A stretch of DNA of 64,000 nt from Mycobacterium sp. 155 (GTDB taxonomy: Bacteria > Actinomycetota > Actinomycetes > Mycobacteriales > Mycobacteriaceae), in NCBI RefSeq assembly GCF_000373905.1, contig NZ_KB892705.1, positions 2,957,184 through 3,021,183 on the forward strand, given 5' to 3'. Every line of letters begins with the position of its first letter. The first letter of the stretch is position 1. The notes below the pieces were generated by a model that was given only the letters and a program-made list of their open reading frames with translations, searched no databases and had not been told where the DNA came from. Positions 34,905 through 43,201 of this stretch are shown piece after piece. Position numbers and translations under genes: made by a program.

Positions 34905-36734
34905 TCAGGCCAGCGAGTCCACCCAGGCGCGGTGCAGTTCGGCGTAGTGGCCGTCGCGCTCGATGAGCTCGGACGGCGGCCCGTCCTCGACGATGCGTCC
35001 GTGTTCGAGCACCAGCACCCGGTCGGCGATTTGCACTGTGGACAACCGGTGGGCGATCACCAGCGCGGTGCGGTCTGCGAGCACGGTTTCCAGTGCCCGC
35101 TGCACCATCCGCTCGCTGGGGACGTCGAGTGATGACGTGGCCTCGTCGAGGATCAGCACCGCCGGATCGGCCAGGAACGCCCGGGCGAACGCCACCAGTT
35201 GCCGTTGCCCCGCCGAGAGCCTGCCGCCGCGCTTGGCGACGTCGGTGTCATACCCGTCGGCCAGTGCGTCGATGAACCGGTCCGCGCCCACCGCGATCGC
35301 AGCTGCCCGCACCTCGTCATCGGTGGCATCGGGGCGGCCGAACCGGATGTTGTCGGCCACGGTGCCCTCGAACATGAAGTTCTCCTGGGTGACCATCACG
35401 ATGTGCCGGCGTAGTTCGGACTGCGACAGGTCACGCAGGTCCACACCGTCGAGTGTCACTGCTCCCGAGGTCGGATCGTAGAACCGCGCGATCAGTTTGG
35501 CGATCGTCGTCTTGCCGGCACCGGTGGTGCCCACCAGAGCCACCGTCTGCCCGGCAGGCACCCGGACATTCAGCCCCGGCAGCACCGTCCGGCCGAGGGC
35601 ATAGCCGAATGTCACATCGCGGAACTCGATGTTGCCCTTGATGTTCGACAGCTTCACCGGATGTTGCGGGTCGGCGATGCCGGGACGCTCGGTCAGTACA
35701 CCGGCCAACTTCTCCAGCGCCGACGAGGCCGACTGGAAGGTGTTGAAGAACTGCGAGATCTCCTGCATCGGCTCGAAGAACATCCGCAGGTACAGCAGGA
35801 ACGCCGCGAGCGTGCCGACCGTCATATCGTCGTGCAGCACCCGGGAACCGCCGTAGAGCAGCACCACGCCCGTGGTGATGTTGCCGACGAGTTTGACGCC
35901 AGGCATGAAGATCGCCAGCAGCTTGAACGTCTTCTCGTTGATCGCGCGATATCCGTCGGCGATGTCGGAGAAGATCTCCTGGTTGCGCGGCTCACGGCGA
36001 TAGGCCTGTACCGCCTTGATGCCCGTCATGGTCTCGACGAACTGCACGATCACCAGTGCGGCGCTTTCCCGCACCAGCCGGTAGGTCTTGGCCGACTCGT
36101 TGCGGAACCACCACACCAGCGCCACCAGAATCGGGAAGGCCGCCAGGCACATCAGACCCAGCCGCCAGTCCAGCGCCACCAGCAGAATCGCCGTTCCGAA
36201 CAGCGTCAGCACCGCGGTGATCAGGCTGTCGAAACCGGTCTCCAGCATGTCCTGGATGGCCTCGACATCATTGGTCGAGCGACTGACCACGCGGCCCGAC
36301 GTGTAGCGGTCGTGGAACGCGACATCGAGACGCTGGAAATGCCGGAACACGCGACGGCGCAATTCCAGTAGCACCTTCTGCCCGATGCGGCCGGAGCGGC
36401 GCAGGAAGAACATCCGGCTGACCGCCTGCACCACCACTACCGCGCACAGGGTGCCGACGATGACCATCAGCTCATGCGCCGAACCGCCGTCGACGATGGG
36501 CGGGATGCCGCGGTCGATACCACGTTGCACGAGCAGCGGGACAGCAAGACGCGCAACGTTTTCCACGATAACGACGAGTGCCAGCACGGCGACGGCCCAC
36601 CGGTAGGGCCGCAGCAGTGAGCCGAGCAATGCCCTGGCCTCGCGGCGGCGCGGGACGCTCTCGTCGATGGGCAGGTCGTCGTCGGCGTCGTCCCTGACGC
36701 GCCCGCGCCAGCCGTCGGTCTCGACCGCAGTCAT
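34905..36734 (-). CDS. ABC exporter half-transporter, catalytically competent NBD
   Basis: 609 residues: six-helix exporter domain (about 45-330) and ATP-binding domain (about 360-600) with Walker A GTTGAGKTT, signature LSAGQRQL, Walker B VLILDEATSSLD (catalytic Glu present) and H-loop VIAHRLST. Translationally coupled (4-bp ATGA overlap) to the preceding half-transporter, with which it should form a heterodimeric drug or lipid exporter. The signature is a slight variant (LSAGQ instead of LSGGQ). Confidence 0.92.
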   Translation of the reverse strand: MTAVETDGWRGRVRDDADDDLPIDESVPRRREARALLGSLLRPYRWAVAVLALVVIVENVARLAVPLLVQRGIDRGIPPIVDGGSAHELMVIVGTLCAVVVVQAVSRMFFLRRSGRIGQKVLLELRRRVFRHFQRLDVAFHDRYTSGRVVSRSTNDVEAIQDMLETGFDSLITAVLTLFGTAILLVALDWRLGLMCLAAFPILVALVWWFRNESAKTYRLVRESAALVIVQFVETMTGIKAVQAYRREPRNQEIFSDIADGYRAINEKTFKLLAIFMPGVKLVGNITTGVVLLYGGSRVLHDDMTVGTLAAFLLYLRMFFEPMQEISQFFNTFQSASSALEKLAGVLTERPGIADPQHPVKLSNIKGNIEFRDVTFGYALGRTVLPGLNVRVPAGQTVALVGTTGAGKTTIAKLIARFYDPTSGAVTLDGVDLRDLSQSELRRHIVMVTQENFMFEGTVADNIRFGRPDATDDEVRAAAIAVGADRFIDALADGYDTDVAKRGGRLSAGQRQLVAFARAFLADPAVLILDEATSSLDVPSERMVQRALETVLADRTALVIAHRLSTVQIADRVLVLEHGRIVEDGPPSELIERDGHYAELHRAWVDSLA

Positions 36735-38542
36735 CGACTCCCACCTCCGATCGTCGCGGGCTCGTCGTCGGCGGCCAGCAGGTAGCGATACTGCGGCACC
36801 TCGGCGAGCAGTTCGGCGTGCGTGCCGACGTGCGTGATGGTGCCGTTCTGCAGCAGCGCGACCTTGTCCGCCAGCAGCACGGTCGACGCCCGGTGTGCAA
36901 CCACAATGCCGGTGACGTCCCGCAGGATGCGGCCCAGCGCCTCGGTCACCGCGGCCTCGGTGTGCACGTCGAGCGCCGACAGCGTGTCGTCGAGCACCAG
37001 GATCTTGGGACCGGCCAGGATCGCGCGGGCCAGCGAAAGCCGTTGCCGCTGACCACCGGACAGGGTCATGCCCTGCTCGCCGATGCGGGTGTCGAGACCG
37101 AACGGCAGATCGTAGACGAACTGCGCGGCCGCGACGTCGATGGCCTGCGCGAGTTCCTCGTTCGTCGCCCGAGGATGCCCCAGCCGCAGGTTCTCGGCCA
37201 CCGACATGGAGAACAGCGTCGGATCTTCGAACGCGGTGGCCACCGTCGCGCGCAGTGCGGGCAGGCTCAGCTCCCGAATGTCCTTGCCGTCGATAAGGAT
37301 CTGTCCCTCGGTGACGTCGTAGAGCCGGGAGAACAGCGCGGCCAGCACCGACTTGCCCGAACCGGTCGAACCGACCAGCGCCACCGTCTCACCCGGCTCG
37401 ACGGTCAAGTCGACATGGCGCAGCACCCACGCGTCGCTGTCGGGGAACCGAAAACCGACGTCACGCAGCTCGAGCCGGCCACCGTGCGGTGCCACGTCGT
37501 GCGGGCCATCGGTGATCTCCCGTGGCGCATCGAAGATCTCGGCGATCCGGTTGGCTGCGGTGAACGATTCCTGGGTCATCGACAGCAAGAACCCCAGCGA
37601 CGCGATGGGCCACACCAGCGACAGCATCATCGTGATGAACGCGACCAGTGTGCCCATGGTGACGTAGCCGTGACCGGCAGCGTACGCACCGAGCCCCAGC
37701 ACGACGATGAGCGTCAGGTTGGGGATAACCTCAAGCAGGGTCCAGAATTTCGCCGATACCGTCACCCGGTCGACCTGGGTATCGTGCAGCCGGCTGGCCT
37801 GCTCGTCGAACCGGTCGTACGCGTAGTCCTCGCGGCCGAACGACTTCACGACGCGCATACCCAACGCCGACTCCTCGACATGCGTTGCGACATGGCCGGT
37901 CTGGTCTTGAGCAAGCCTCGACAGCCGGGTGTACTCGCGTTCGAAATGGAGAACGGTGGCCGCGATCGGCACGATCGACACCAGTACCACGACACCCAGC
38001 GGCCAGTACATGGCCAGCAGAATCGCGGTGACCACGACGATCTGCAGCGCGTTGAGGATCAGGAACACCAGCCCGAACGACAGGAACCTGCGGATGGTCG
38101 ACAGATCGTTCATCACCCGCGACAACAGCTGCCCGGACTGCCAGCGACCGTGGAAACTCATCGGCAGCACCTGCAGCCGCGCGTAGAGATCCTTGCGGAT
38201 ATCGGCCTCGATGCCCATGGTGGCCCGCGCCACGAGCCAGCGGCGGATGAACCACAACACGGCCTCGGAGACACCGACACCCAGTGCGGCCGCGCCCAGT
38301 AGCCACAGGCCGTGCTGATCCTGGTGACGCACCGGGCCGTCGATCACGGCCTTGGTCATCAGTGGGATCGCCACCGTGGTACCCAGGCTGACCACCGCGA
38401 CCACGAGCATCCCGATCCAGCGTGTGCGATATGGCAGGAGATACGGCAGCAATCGCCACAGATCCGAGCTGCCGCGAATCCGCGCCGGTCGGTCAGCGAT
38501 CGCCGGCGCGGAACGAAGAGCATCTGCTACGGATTCAGCCAC
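36731..38542 (-). CDS. ABC exporter half-transporter with degenerate catalytic site
   Basis: 603 residues: six-helix domain (about 35-320) and NBD with Walker A GSTGSGKS, signature LSGGQRQR, Walker B KILVLDDTLSALD, in which Asp replaces the usual catalytic Glu, and H-loop VVAHRAST. Heterodimeric exporters such as TM287/288 and BmrCD characteristically have one such degenerate site. First gene of the pair; GTG 38542 is preceded by GGGGA. Its upstream region is 120 bp from the ISL3-type insertion, which lies outside the gene. Confidence 0.92.
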   Translation of the reverse strand: MAESVADALRSAPAIADRPARIRGSSDLWRLLPYLLPYRTRWIGMLVVAVVSLGTTVAIPLMTKAVIDGPVRHQDQHGLWLLGAAALGVGVSEAVLWFIRRWLVARATMGIEADIRKDLYARLQVLPMSFHGRWQSGQLLSRVMNDLSTIRRFLSFGLVFLILNALQIVVVTAILLAMYWPLGVVVLVSIVPIAATVLHFEREYTRLSRLAQDQTGHVATHVEESALGMRVVKSFGREDYAYDRFDEQASRLHDTQVDRVTVSAKFWTLLEVIPNLTLIVVLGLGAYAAGHGYVTMGTLVAFITMMLSLVWPIASLGFLLSMTQESFTAANRIAEIFDAPREITDGPHDVAPHGGRLELRDVGFRFPDSDAWVLRHVDLTVEPGETVALVGSTGSGKSVLAALFSRLYDVTEGQILIDGKDIRELSLPALRATVATAFEDPTLFSMSVAENLRLGHPRATNEELAQAIDVAAAQFVYDLPFGLDTRIGEQGMTLSGGQRQRLSLARAILAGPKILVLDDTLSALDVHTEAAVTEALGRILRDVTGIVVAHRASTVLLADKVALLQNGTITHVGTHAELLAEVPQYRYLLAADDEPATIGGGSR

Positions 38543-38662
38543 TAGTCCCCAATTTTCCCATCTGTTGCAATCGATTTATCGCACGCTGCTGAGCGGCCGA
38601 TCAGATGAAGAACATCACCGTTCCCACACTCATGACCCTCACCGTAAAACCTCAACAATTGA

Positions 38663-40093
38663 GGCTCTTGTGACGTATCTGTGGGTGGTTGATTGCGCCT
38701 GAATGGCCGGACGCCGTTCTCGGTCTAGGTTTTTGGCTTGTCGAAGGTCAAAAACTCATAGAACGGAGAACGGCGTGCGGAATGCCAGCTTATGGCGTGC
38801 GGTGTTGTGCGTCCAGAACACGGTGATCGACGACGTCGAGTTCGATGAGGCAGCGCAGGTGGTTGTGGCCCATGTGCGGCCCCGTCGAGCAGCCCGGGGG
38901 CGGTGCGGAACCTGCGGTGCGCGGGCCCGCTGGTACGACCGCGGTCAGGGCCGGCGGCGCTGGCGCGCCCTGGACATGGGCACCATCGAGGTGTTCCTGG
39001 AAGCCGATATTCCGCGAGTCGACTGTGCTACCCACGGGCCGACGGTGTGTCAGGTCCCGTGGGCTCGGCACGGCGCCGGGCACACCCGCGCATTCGATCA
39101 GCAGGTGGCCTGGTTGGCTACCCACTGCTCCAAACGAGCGATCACCGAGCTGATGCGGATCGCTTGGCGCACCGTCGGATCGATCATCGCGCGGGTGTGG
39201 GCCGATACCGCCGCCGGGATCGACGCATTCGCCGACCTGACCCGGATCGGGATCGATGAGATCTCCTACAAACGCCACCACAAGTACCTGACCATCGTGG
39301 TCGACCATGACAGCGGCCGGCTGGTGTGGGCCAACACCGGCCGCGATCGGGCGACCGTGCGCGCCTTCTTCGATTCCCTGGAAGCCTCCGGTGCAGGTCG
39401 GTGCGCTCGGATCACCCATGTCAGCGCCGACGGGGCCGAATGGATCGCCGACGTGGTCGCCGATCGCTGCCCCGGCGCGATCCGCTGCGCTGACCCGTTT
39501 CATGTTGTCGGCTGGGCCAACGAGGCACTCGATGAGGTGCGTCGCCAGGCGTGGAACGCTGCCCGACGAGCAGGTCACACCCAGCGCCACGGGTGGGTCG
39601 CTGGCCGGCGTGTCACCGTGGCCACCGGAGAAGCGAAAGCCTTGAAGCGCACCAGGTTTGCGCTGTGGAAGAACCCGGAGAACCTGAGCGAGCGGCAACA
39701 GGCGAAACTGGAATGGATCGCCAAGACCGACCCTCGGCTCTACCGTGCCTACCTGCTCAAAGAAGCCCTACGCACGATCTTCAAACTGTCCGTGGACGAG
39801 GCCGCCGAAGCACTCGACAAATGGGTCTCCTGGGCGCGGCGCTGCCGCATCGAAGCATTCGTCTTGCTGCAACAACGCATCACCCGCCACCGCAGGCAGA
39901 TCCTGGCCTCCATCGAACACGGACTATCCAACGGGCTCATCGAATCGGCCAACACCAAGATCCGACTCCTCACCCGCATAGCCTTCGGCTTCGCCACCCC
40001 CGAACCCCTGATCGCCCTAGCCATGCTCACCCTCGGAGGACACCGACCAGCCCTACCCGGCCGTCAATGACCCACAGATACGTCACAAGAGCC
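38663..40093 (+). mobile_element. ISL3-type insertion sequence, complete, with 8-bp target duplication
   Basis: 1431 bp. Terminal inverted repeats of 24 bp, perfectly matched, at 38663-38686 (begins GGCTCTTGTGACG) and 40070-40093. Directly flanked by the duplication ACAATTGA at 38655-38662 and 40094-40101, the 8-bp size usual for ISL3 elements. Carries a single transposase gene. Perfect ends and duplication indicate a recent insertion, into an intergenic near-palindrome (CCTCA-ACAATTGA-TGAGG) between the ABC exporter and the chromate transporter genes. Confidence 0.95.
38775..40070 (+). CDS. ISL3-family transposase
   Basis: 431 residues. N-terminal zinc-finger-like region with CGTCGARARWYDRGQGRRRWRALD and CATHGPTVCQVPW, then a DDE domain: first Asp in RIGIDEISYKRHHKYLTIVVDHDSGRL, second in CADPFHVV, Glu in LIESANTKIRLLTRIAFGF. 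GTG 38775 chosen because GGAGAA precedes it and the ISL3 N-terminus starts there; the open frame extends to the IS edge. The stop overlaps the right inverted repeat. Intact, presumably active. Confidence 0.93.
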   Translation: MRNASLWRAVLCVQNTVIDDVEFDEAAQVVVAHVRPRRAARGRCGTCGARARWYDRGQGRRRWRALDMGTIEVFLEADIPRVDCATHGPTVCQVPWARHGAGHTRAFDQQVAWLATHCSKRAITELMRIAWRTVGSIIARVWADTAAGIDAFADLTRIGIDEISYKRHHKYLTIVVDHDSGRLVWANTGRDRATVRAFFDSLEASGAGRCARITHVSADGAEWIADVVADRCPGAIRCADPFHVVGWANEALDEVRRQAWNAARRAGHTQRHGWVAGRRVTVATGEAKALKRTRFALWKNPENLSERQQAKLEWIAKTDPRLYRAYLLKEALRTIFKLSVDEAAEALDKWVSWARRCRIEAFVLLQQRITRHRRQILASIEHGLSNGLIESANTKIRLLTRIAFGFATPEPLIALAMLTLGGHRPALPGRQ

Positions 40094-40128
40094 ACAATTG
40101 ATGAGGTCAACGACTTCCCGGACGCGGC

Positions 40129-40689
40129 TCAGATGAAACCGAAATACCCGATCACCCCGGCCGCGGCGACCACGACAAGAGGATTGATCTTGGTGAGCAG
40201 GAACACTGCGGTGCACACCGCCGTGATGCTGTAGGCCCGCCAGTCGTGGTCGGCGGCCCGGCTCATAACCAGCGACGTGGCCAGGATCAGCCCAACCGTC
40301 AAGGGCGCGAAGCCCTTCTCGACGGCCCGGCGCAGCTTGGATCGCTCGGCCTTCTGCCAGAACAGCGTGACGACGTAGACGAACGTGGCGGCGGGAAGCA
40401 CCATCGCCGCCATCGAGAGGACGCCGCCGATGATCGCGCCGGGAATCCCGGCTGCCTGCAGGCCGGCCCCGTAGCCGACCATCGACACGATCAGGATGCT
40501 CGGCCCCGGCGCGGTCTGGGAAATCGAGAAGAGGTCCGCGAACTGGCCGTTGGTGAGCCAGTGCCTGCCGTTGACGGCGTGCATGTGCATCTCCGGCAGA
40601 ACCACGTTGCCGCCGCCGATGGACAGCAACGACAGCATGCCGAACAGCCCGATCAGCTGCGCATACGTAGCCAACGCGTGGGTATTCAC
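40129..40689 (-). CDS. Chromate-type transporter, second half (ChrA C-terminal domain)
   Basis: 186 residues with one chromate_transp domain: SIGGGNVVLPEMHMHAVNGRHWLTNGQFADLFSISQTAPGPSILIVSMVGY, followed by hydrophobic helices. Together with the gene just upstream it makes a two-gene (short-chain) CHR transporter, normally encoded as a single fused ChrA. GTG 40689 lies 10 bp after its partner. The physiological substrate may be chromate/sulfate-like, but is not shown by the sequence. Confidence 0.85.
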   Translation of the reverse strand: MNTHALATYAQLIGLFGMLSLLSIGGGNVVLPEMHMHAVNGRHWLTNGQFADLFSISQTAPGPSILIVSMVGYGAGLQAAGIPGAIIGGVLSMAAMVLPAATFVYVVTLFWQKAERSKLRRAVEKGFAPLTVGLILATSLVMSRAADHDWRAYSITAVCTAVFLLTKINPLVVVAAAGVIGYFGFI

Positions 40690-40699
40690 GCCACGGCCC

Positions 40700-41287
40700 T
40701 CATGCGCGATCCGCAGCCGGCTGCTCGCTGGCGCCCCGCGGCCACGCCCAGATCAAGCTGATCGGCGCCAGGATCGCCAGTGTCCCGAGCAGTGGGAAGC
40801 GCAGCGCCCCGTTGAGTACGAATGCTCCGGCGAACAACAGCACAGGCACCACGCCCGTGAGGCACTTCTGCCCGGTCTTGATCACCATGGTCAGCGTCAG
40901 GGCGACCGCGGCCGCCGACGCCCCGTGCAGCACTCCCTTGACCGCGGGCACCTCCTTGAACCGGAAGTACGCGAACGACAGCGCCAGCACGATCACCAGC
41001 GGCACGGCGCACAATCCGAGCACCGCGGCCGCGGCACCGGCCATGCCGCGCATCTTGGTGCCGGCGAATACCGCCATGTTGACCTGGTTGGCCCCGGGCA
41101 GGATGCGGCACATCGTCATCGCCGACAGGAACTCGGCCTCGCCGAGCCACCCCTTCTCCACCACCAGCACCTCGCGCGACCAGGCCGACAGCCCGCCACC
41201 GAACGAGGCCAGCGCGATGTGGTTGAACGTCCATGCCAGGTCGAACAGTGAAACGCGCTGCACTGGAGGGTCGAGCTGCTCACTCAT
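40700..41287 (-). CDS. Chromate-type transporter, first half (ChrA N-terminal domain)
   Basis: 195 residues, one chromate_transp domain: FNHIALASFGGGLSAWSREVLVVEKGWLGEAEFLSAMTMCRILPGANQVNMAVFAG, the FGG and PGP-like elements of the CHR family, plus about five helices. Pairs with the following gene. ATG 41287 (MSEQLDPPVQRV) chosen over a longer Arg-rich extension; it overlaps the 3' end of the phospholipase-D gene by 8 bp, so all three genes form one operon. Confidence 0.85.
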   Translation of the reverse strand: MSEQLDPPVQRVSLFDLAWTFNHIALASFGGGLSAWSREVLVVEKGWLGEAEFLSAMTMCRILPGANQVNMAVFAGTKMRGMAGAAAAVLGLCAVPLVIVLALSFAYFRFKEVPAVKGVLHGASAAAVALTLTMVIKTGQKCLTGVVPVLLFAGAFVLNGALRFPLLGTLAILAPISLIWAWPRGASEQPAADRA

Positions 41288-42269
41288 GGACCAGATCCGG
41301 GTCGTGCGGGAAATCGTCCTCGTGATGCCGCGACGGGTCGAGCGGGTCCGGCGGTTCGTAATGGTGCGAGGTTTCCCAGTCGGCGTCGAACACCTGGCCC
41401 AATTCCTTGATGGCGGCCGGATCCTCGACCGTGATGCCCAATTCACGACGCAGGTCGAAGGCGCTGCGGTCGATGTTCATCGAACCGACCAGAGCCTGTT
41501 TGTCATCGACGATGACGAGCTTGGCGTGCACCCGCAGATTCTTCTGTTTGCGTACCTTCACCCCGAATCGACGCAGGGTCCGCAGCGAGGCGAAGGTGTC
41601 GAGGATGTCCCAGTCGCTGATCCCGTGCCGGCCGCCGCACAGCACATGGACGTGGACCCCGCGGCCCACCGCTGCAGCGATGTGGTCGAGGATCACGGCG
41701 TCGACGTACTTGGGATGCTGGATCCGCAACCGGTGCTCGGCGGTGTCGATGAGTTTCGCCATGTGATAGCGCGAATTCGAGTTGCTCCACAGCAGCCCGC
41801 GATAGACCGTCGGCTCCCAGTCGGCGTGGGACCAGTCCGCGTCGAAAACCTCGACGATCTGGGCCACCTGCGCACTGTCGGTGGTGATGACGCCGTAGTC
41901 GCGGGTGAGCGTGAAGTACTTCTCGCACAAGTTGAAAGTGGCCACCAACGCGGATTGCCCGTCCACCACGATCGACTTCTCGTGTGTCACATAGAACGTC
42001 GGATTGGACCACTGCACGCTCACCCCGGCACGCGAGAATTGTTCGAACGTCTCGTCATTGACCCGATCCCCGCCGGAACGTTGCGGGTTGAGCATCACCC
42101 GTACCGCGACCCCGGCCCGGTGCCGTTCGATCACCGCGGCCACCAACGACGGCTCTGTGAAAGTGAACTGCTTGACGAGCAGCGACTTCTCCGCCGAGGC
42201 GATGAAGTCCCGAACCGGTTGCACACCATCGTCGGGTTGAACGATGATCCGCGGCGACACAGGCAGCAT
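41280..42269 (-). CDS. Phospholipase D-like protein with two HKD motifs
   Basis: 329 residues. Two HxKx4D catalytic motifs, THEKSIVVDG and VHAKLVIVDDKQALVGSMN, each in a PLD half-domain, as in cardiolipin synthases and nucleases of the superfamily. No signal peptide, although the N-terminus is moderately hydrophobic. First gene of the operon with the two ChrA halves; that pairing is unusual and gives no clear functional link. Divergent from prrA. Confidence 0.88.
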   Translation of the reverse strand: MLPVSPRIIVQPDDGVQPVRDFIASAEKSLLVKQFTFTEPSLVAAVIERHRAGVAVRVMLNPQRSGGDRVNDETFEQFSRAGVSVQWSNPTFYVTHEKSIVVDGQSALVATFNLCEKYFTLTRDYGVITTDSAQVAQIVEVFDADWSHADWEPTVYRGLLWSNSNSRYHMAKLIDTAEHRLRIQHPKYVDAVILDHIAAAVGRGVHVHVLCGGRHGISDWDILDTFASLRTLRRFGVKVRKQKNLRVHAKLVIVDDKQALVGSMNIDRSAFDLRRELGITVEDPAAIKELGQVFDADWETSHHYEPPDPLDPSRHHEDDFPHDPDLVHE

Positions 42270-42342
42270 AAGGGCCGGATGCTAGCACCGAATGATTTCG
42301 AGGAGACGTGCCTGCGGCAATCGGGCGTGGTCATCGGGCAAG

Positions 42343-43062
42343 ATGTCGGGCATGGACAGTGCTGCCGGCGGTGTGGGTTCTCCCCGAGTGCTCGTGGTGG
42401 ACGACGACCCCGACGTTCTTGCCTCACTGGAACGCGGGTTGCGGCTGTCCGGGTTCGAAGTGTCGACAGCAGTCGACGGCGCCGAAGCGCTGCGCAGCGC
42501 CACCGAAACCCGGCCGGACGCCATCGTGCTCGACATCAACATGCCAGTGCTCGACGGTGTCAGCGTGGTGACCGCGCTGCGCGCGATGGACAACGACGTT
42601 CCGGTGTGCGTGCTTTCGGCGCGCAGCAGCGTCGACGACCGGGTGGCCGGGCTGGAGGCGGGTGCGGACGACTATCTCGTGAAACCGTTCGTGCTGGCCG
42701 AGTTGGTGGCACGGGTCAAGGCCCTGCTGCGCCGGCGCGGCTCGTCGGCAACGTTCTCGTCGGAGACCATCCAGGTGGGTCCGCTGGAAGTGGACATCCC
42801 GGGCCGGCGCGCACGGGTCAACGGGATCGACGTGGATCTGACCAAGCGCGAATTCGACCTGCTGGCCGTGCTGGCCGAACACAAGACCGCGGTCCTGTCA
42901 CGGGCCCAGTTGCTCGAGCTCGTCTGGGGTTACGACTTTGCCGCCGACACCAACGTCGTCGACGTGTTCATCGGATATCTGCGCCGCAAGCTGGAGGCCG
43001 GCGGCGCACCCCGCTTGTTGCACACCGTGCGCGGTGTGGGCTTCGTCCTGAGGACCCAGTAA
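42343..43062 (+). CDS. prrA: Response regulator PrrA
   Basis: OmpR-type regulator, 239 residues: receiver domain (about 14-125) with acidic pocket VVDDD and phospho-acceptor Asp64 in IVLDINMP, Lys in YLVKPF; winged-helix DNA-binding domain (about 145-239) with [31 protein letters not shown]. In mycobacteria PrrA is essential or important for early intracellular adaptation, nitrogen limitation and lipid metabolism. ATG 42343 matches the known mycobacterial N-terminus (M-G/S-GMD). The next coding element is a 44-codon repeat peptide, then prrB. Confidence 0.95.
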   Translation: MSGMDSAAGGVGSPRVLVVDDDPDVLASLERGLRLSGFEVSTAVDGAEALRSATETRPDAIVLDINMPVLDGVSVVTALRAMDNDVPVCVLSARSSVDDRVAGLEAGADDYLVKPFVLAELVARVKALLRRRGSSATFSSETIQVGPLEVDIPGRRARVNGIDVDLTKREFDLLAVLAEHKTAVLSRAQLLELVWGYDFAADTNVVDVFIGYLRRKLEAGGAPRLLHTVRGVGFVLRTQ

Positions 43063-43066
43063 CGCC

Positions 43067-43197
43067 ATGACGAGCGCTTGCGCGAGGAATCAACGACCCA
43101 TGACGAGCGCTTGCGCGAGGAATCAACGACCCATGACGAGCGCTTGCGCGAGGAATCAACGACCCATGACGAGCGCTTGCGCGAGGAATCAACGGCC
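43067..43197 (+). repeat. MIRU-like 33-bp tandem array between prrA and prrB
   Basis: Four units, 43067-43099, 43100-43132, 43133-43165 (identical 33-mers) and 43166-43197 (32 bp, last bases changed). Each starts ATGACGAGC and contains CGCTTGCGCGAGGA. The unit resembles that of the array upstream of ctpE, with the same length and the shared core CGCTTGCGCGA. Because units are 33 bp, one frame is open throughout, and the shorter last unit makes that frame end in TGA overlapping the prrB ATG. Confidence 0.88.
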
Positions 43198-43201
43198 ATG
43201 A
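43067..43201 (+). CDS. Repeat-encoded 44-residue peptide between prrA and prrB
   Basis: ATG 43067, 4 bp after the prrA stop, opens a frame of four copies of MTSACARNQRP ending at TGA 43199-43201, which overlaps prrB's ATG at 43198-43200. Its start overlaps nothing but lies within coupling distance of prrA. It may merely ferry ribosomes to prrB, or encode a real peptide. A different frame of the array (LREESTTHDER repeats) is fused to prrB and could give a longer PrrB from TTG 43078. Confidence 0.4.
   Translation: MTSACARNQRPMTSACARNQRPMTSACARNQRPMTSACARNQRP

Noticed and set aside
28777..43201. Regular repeats considered as CRISPR arrays
   Set aside because: The 33-bp units are directly adjacent with no spacers, and no cas genes are present.
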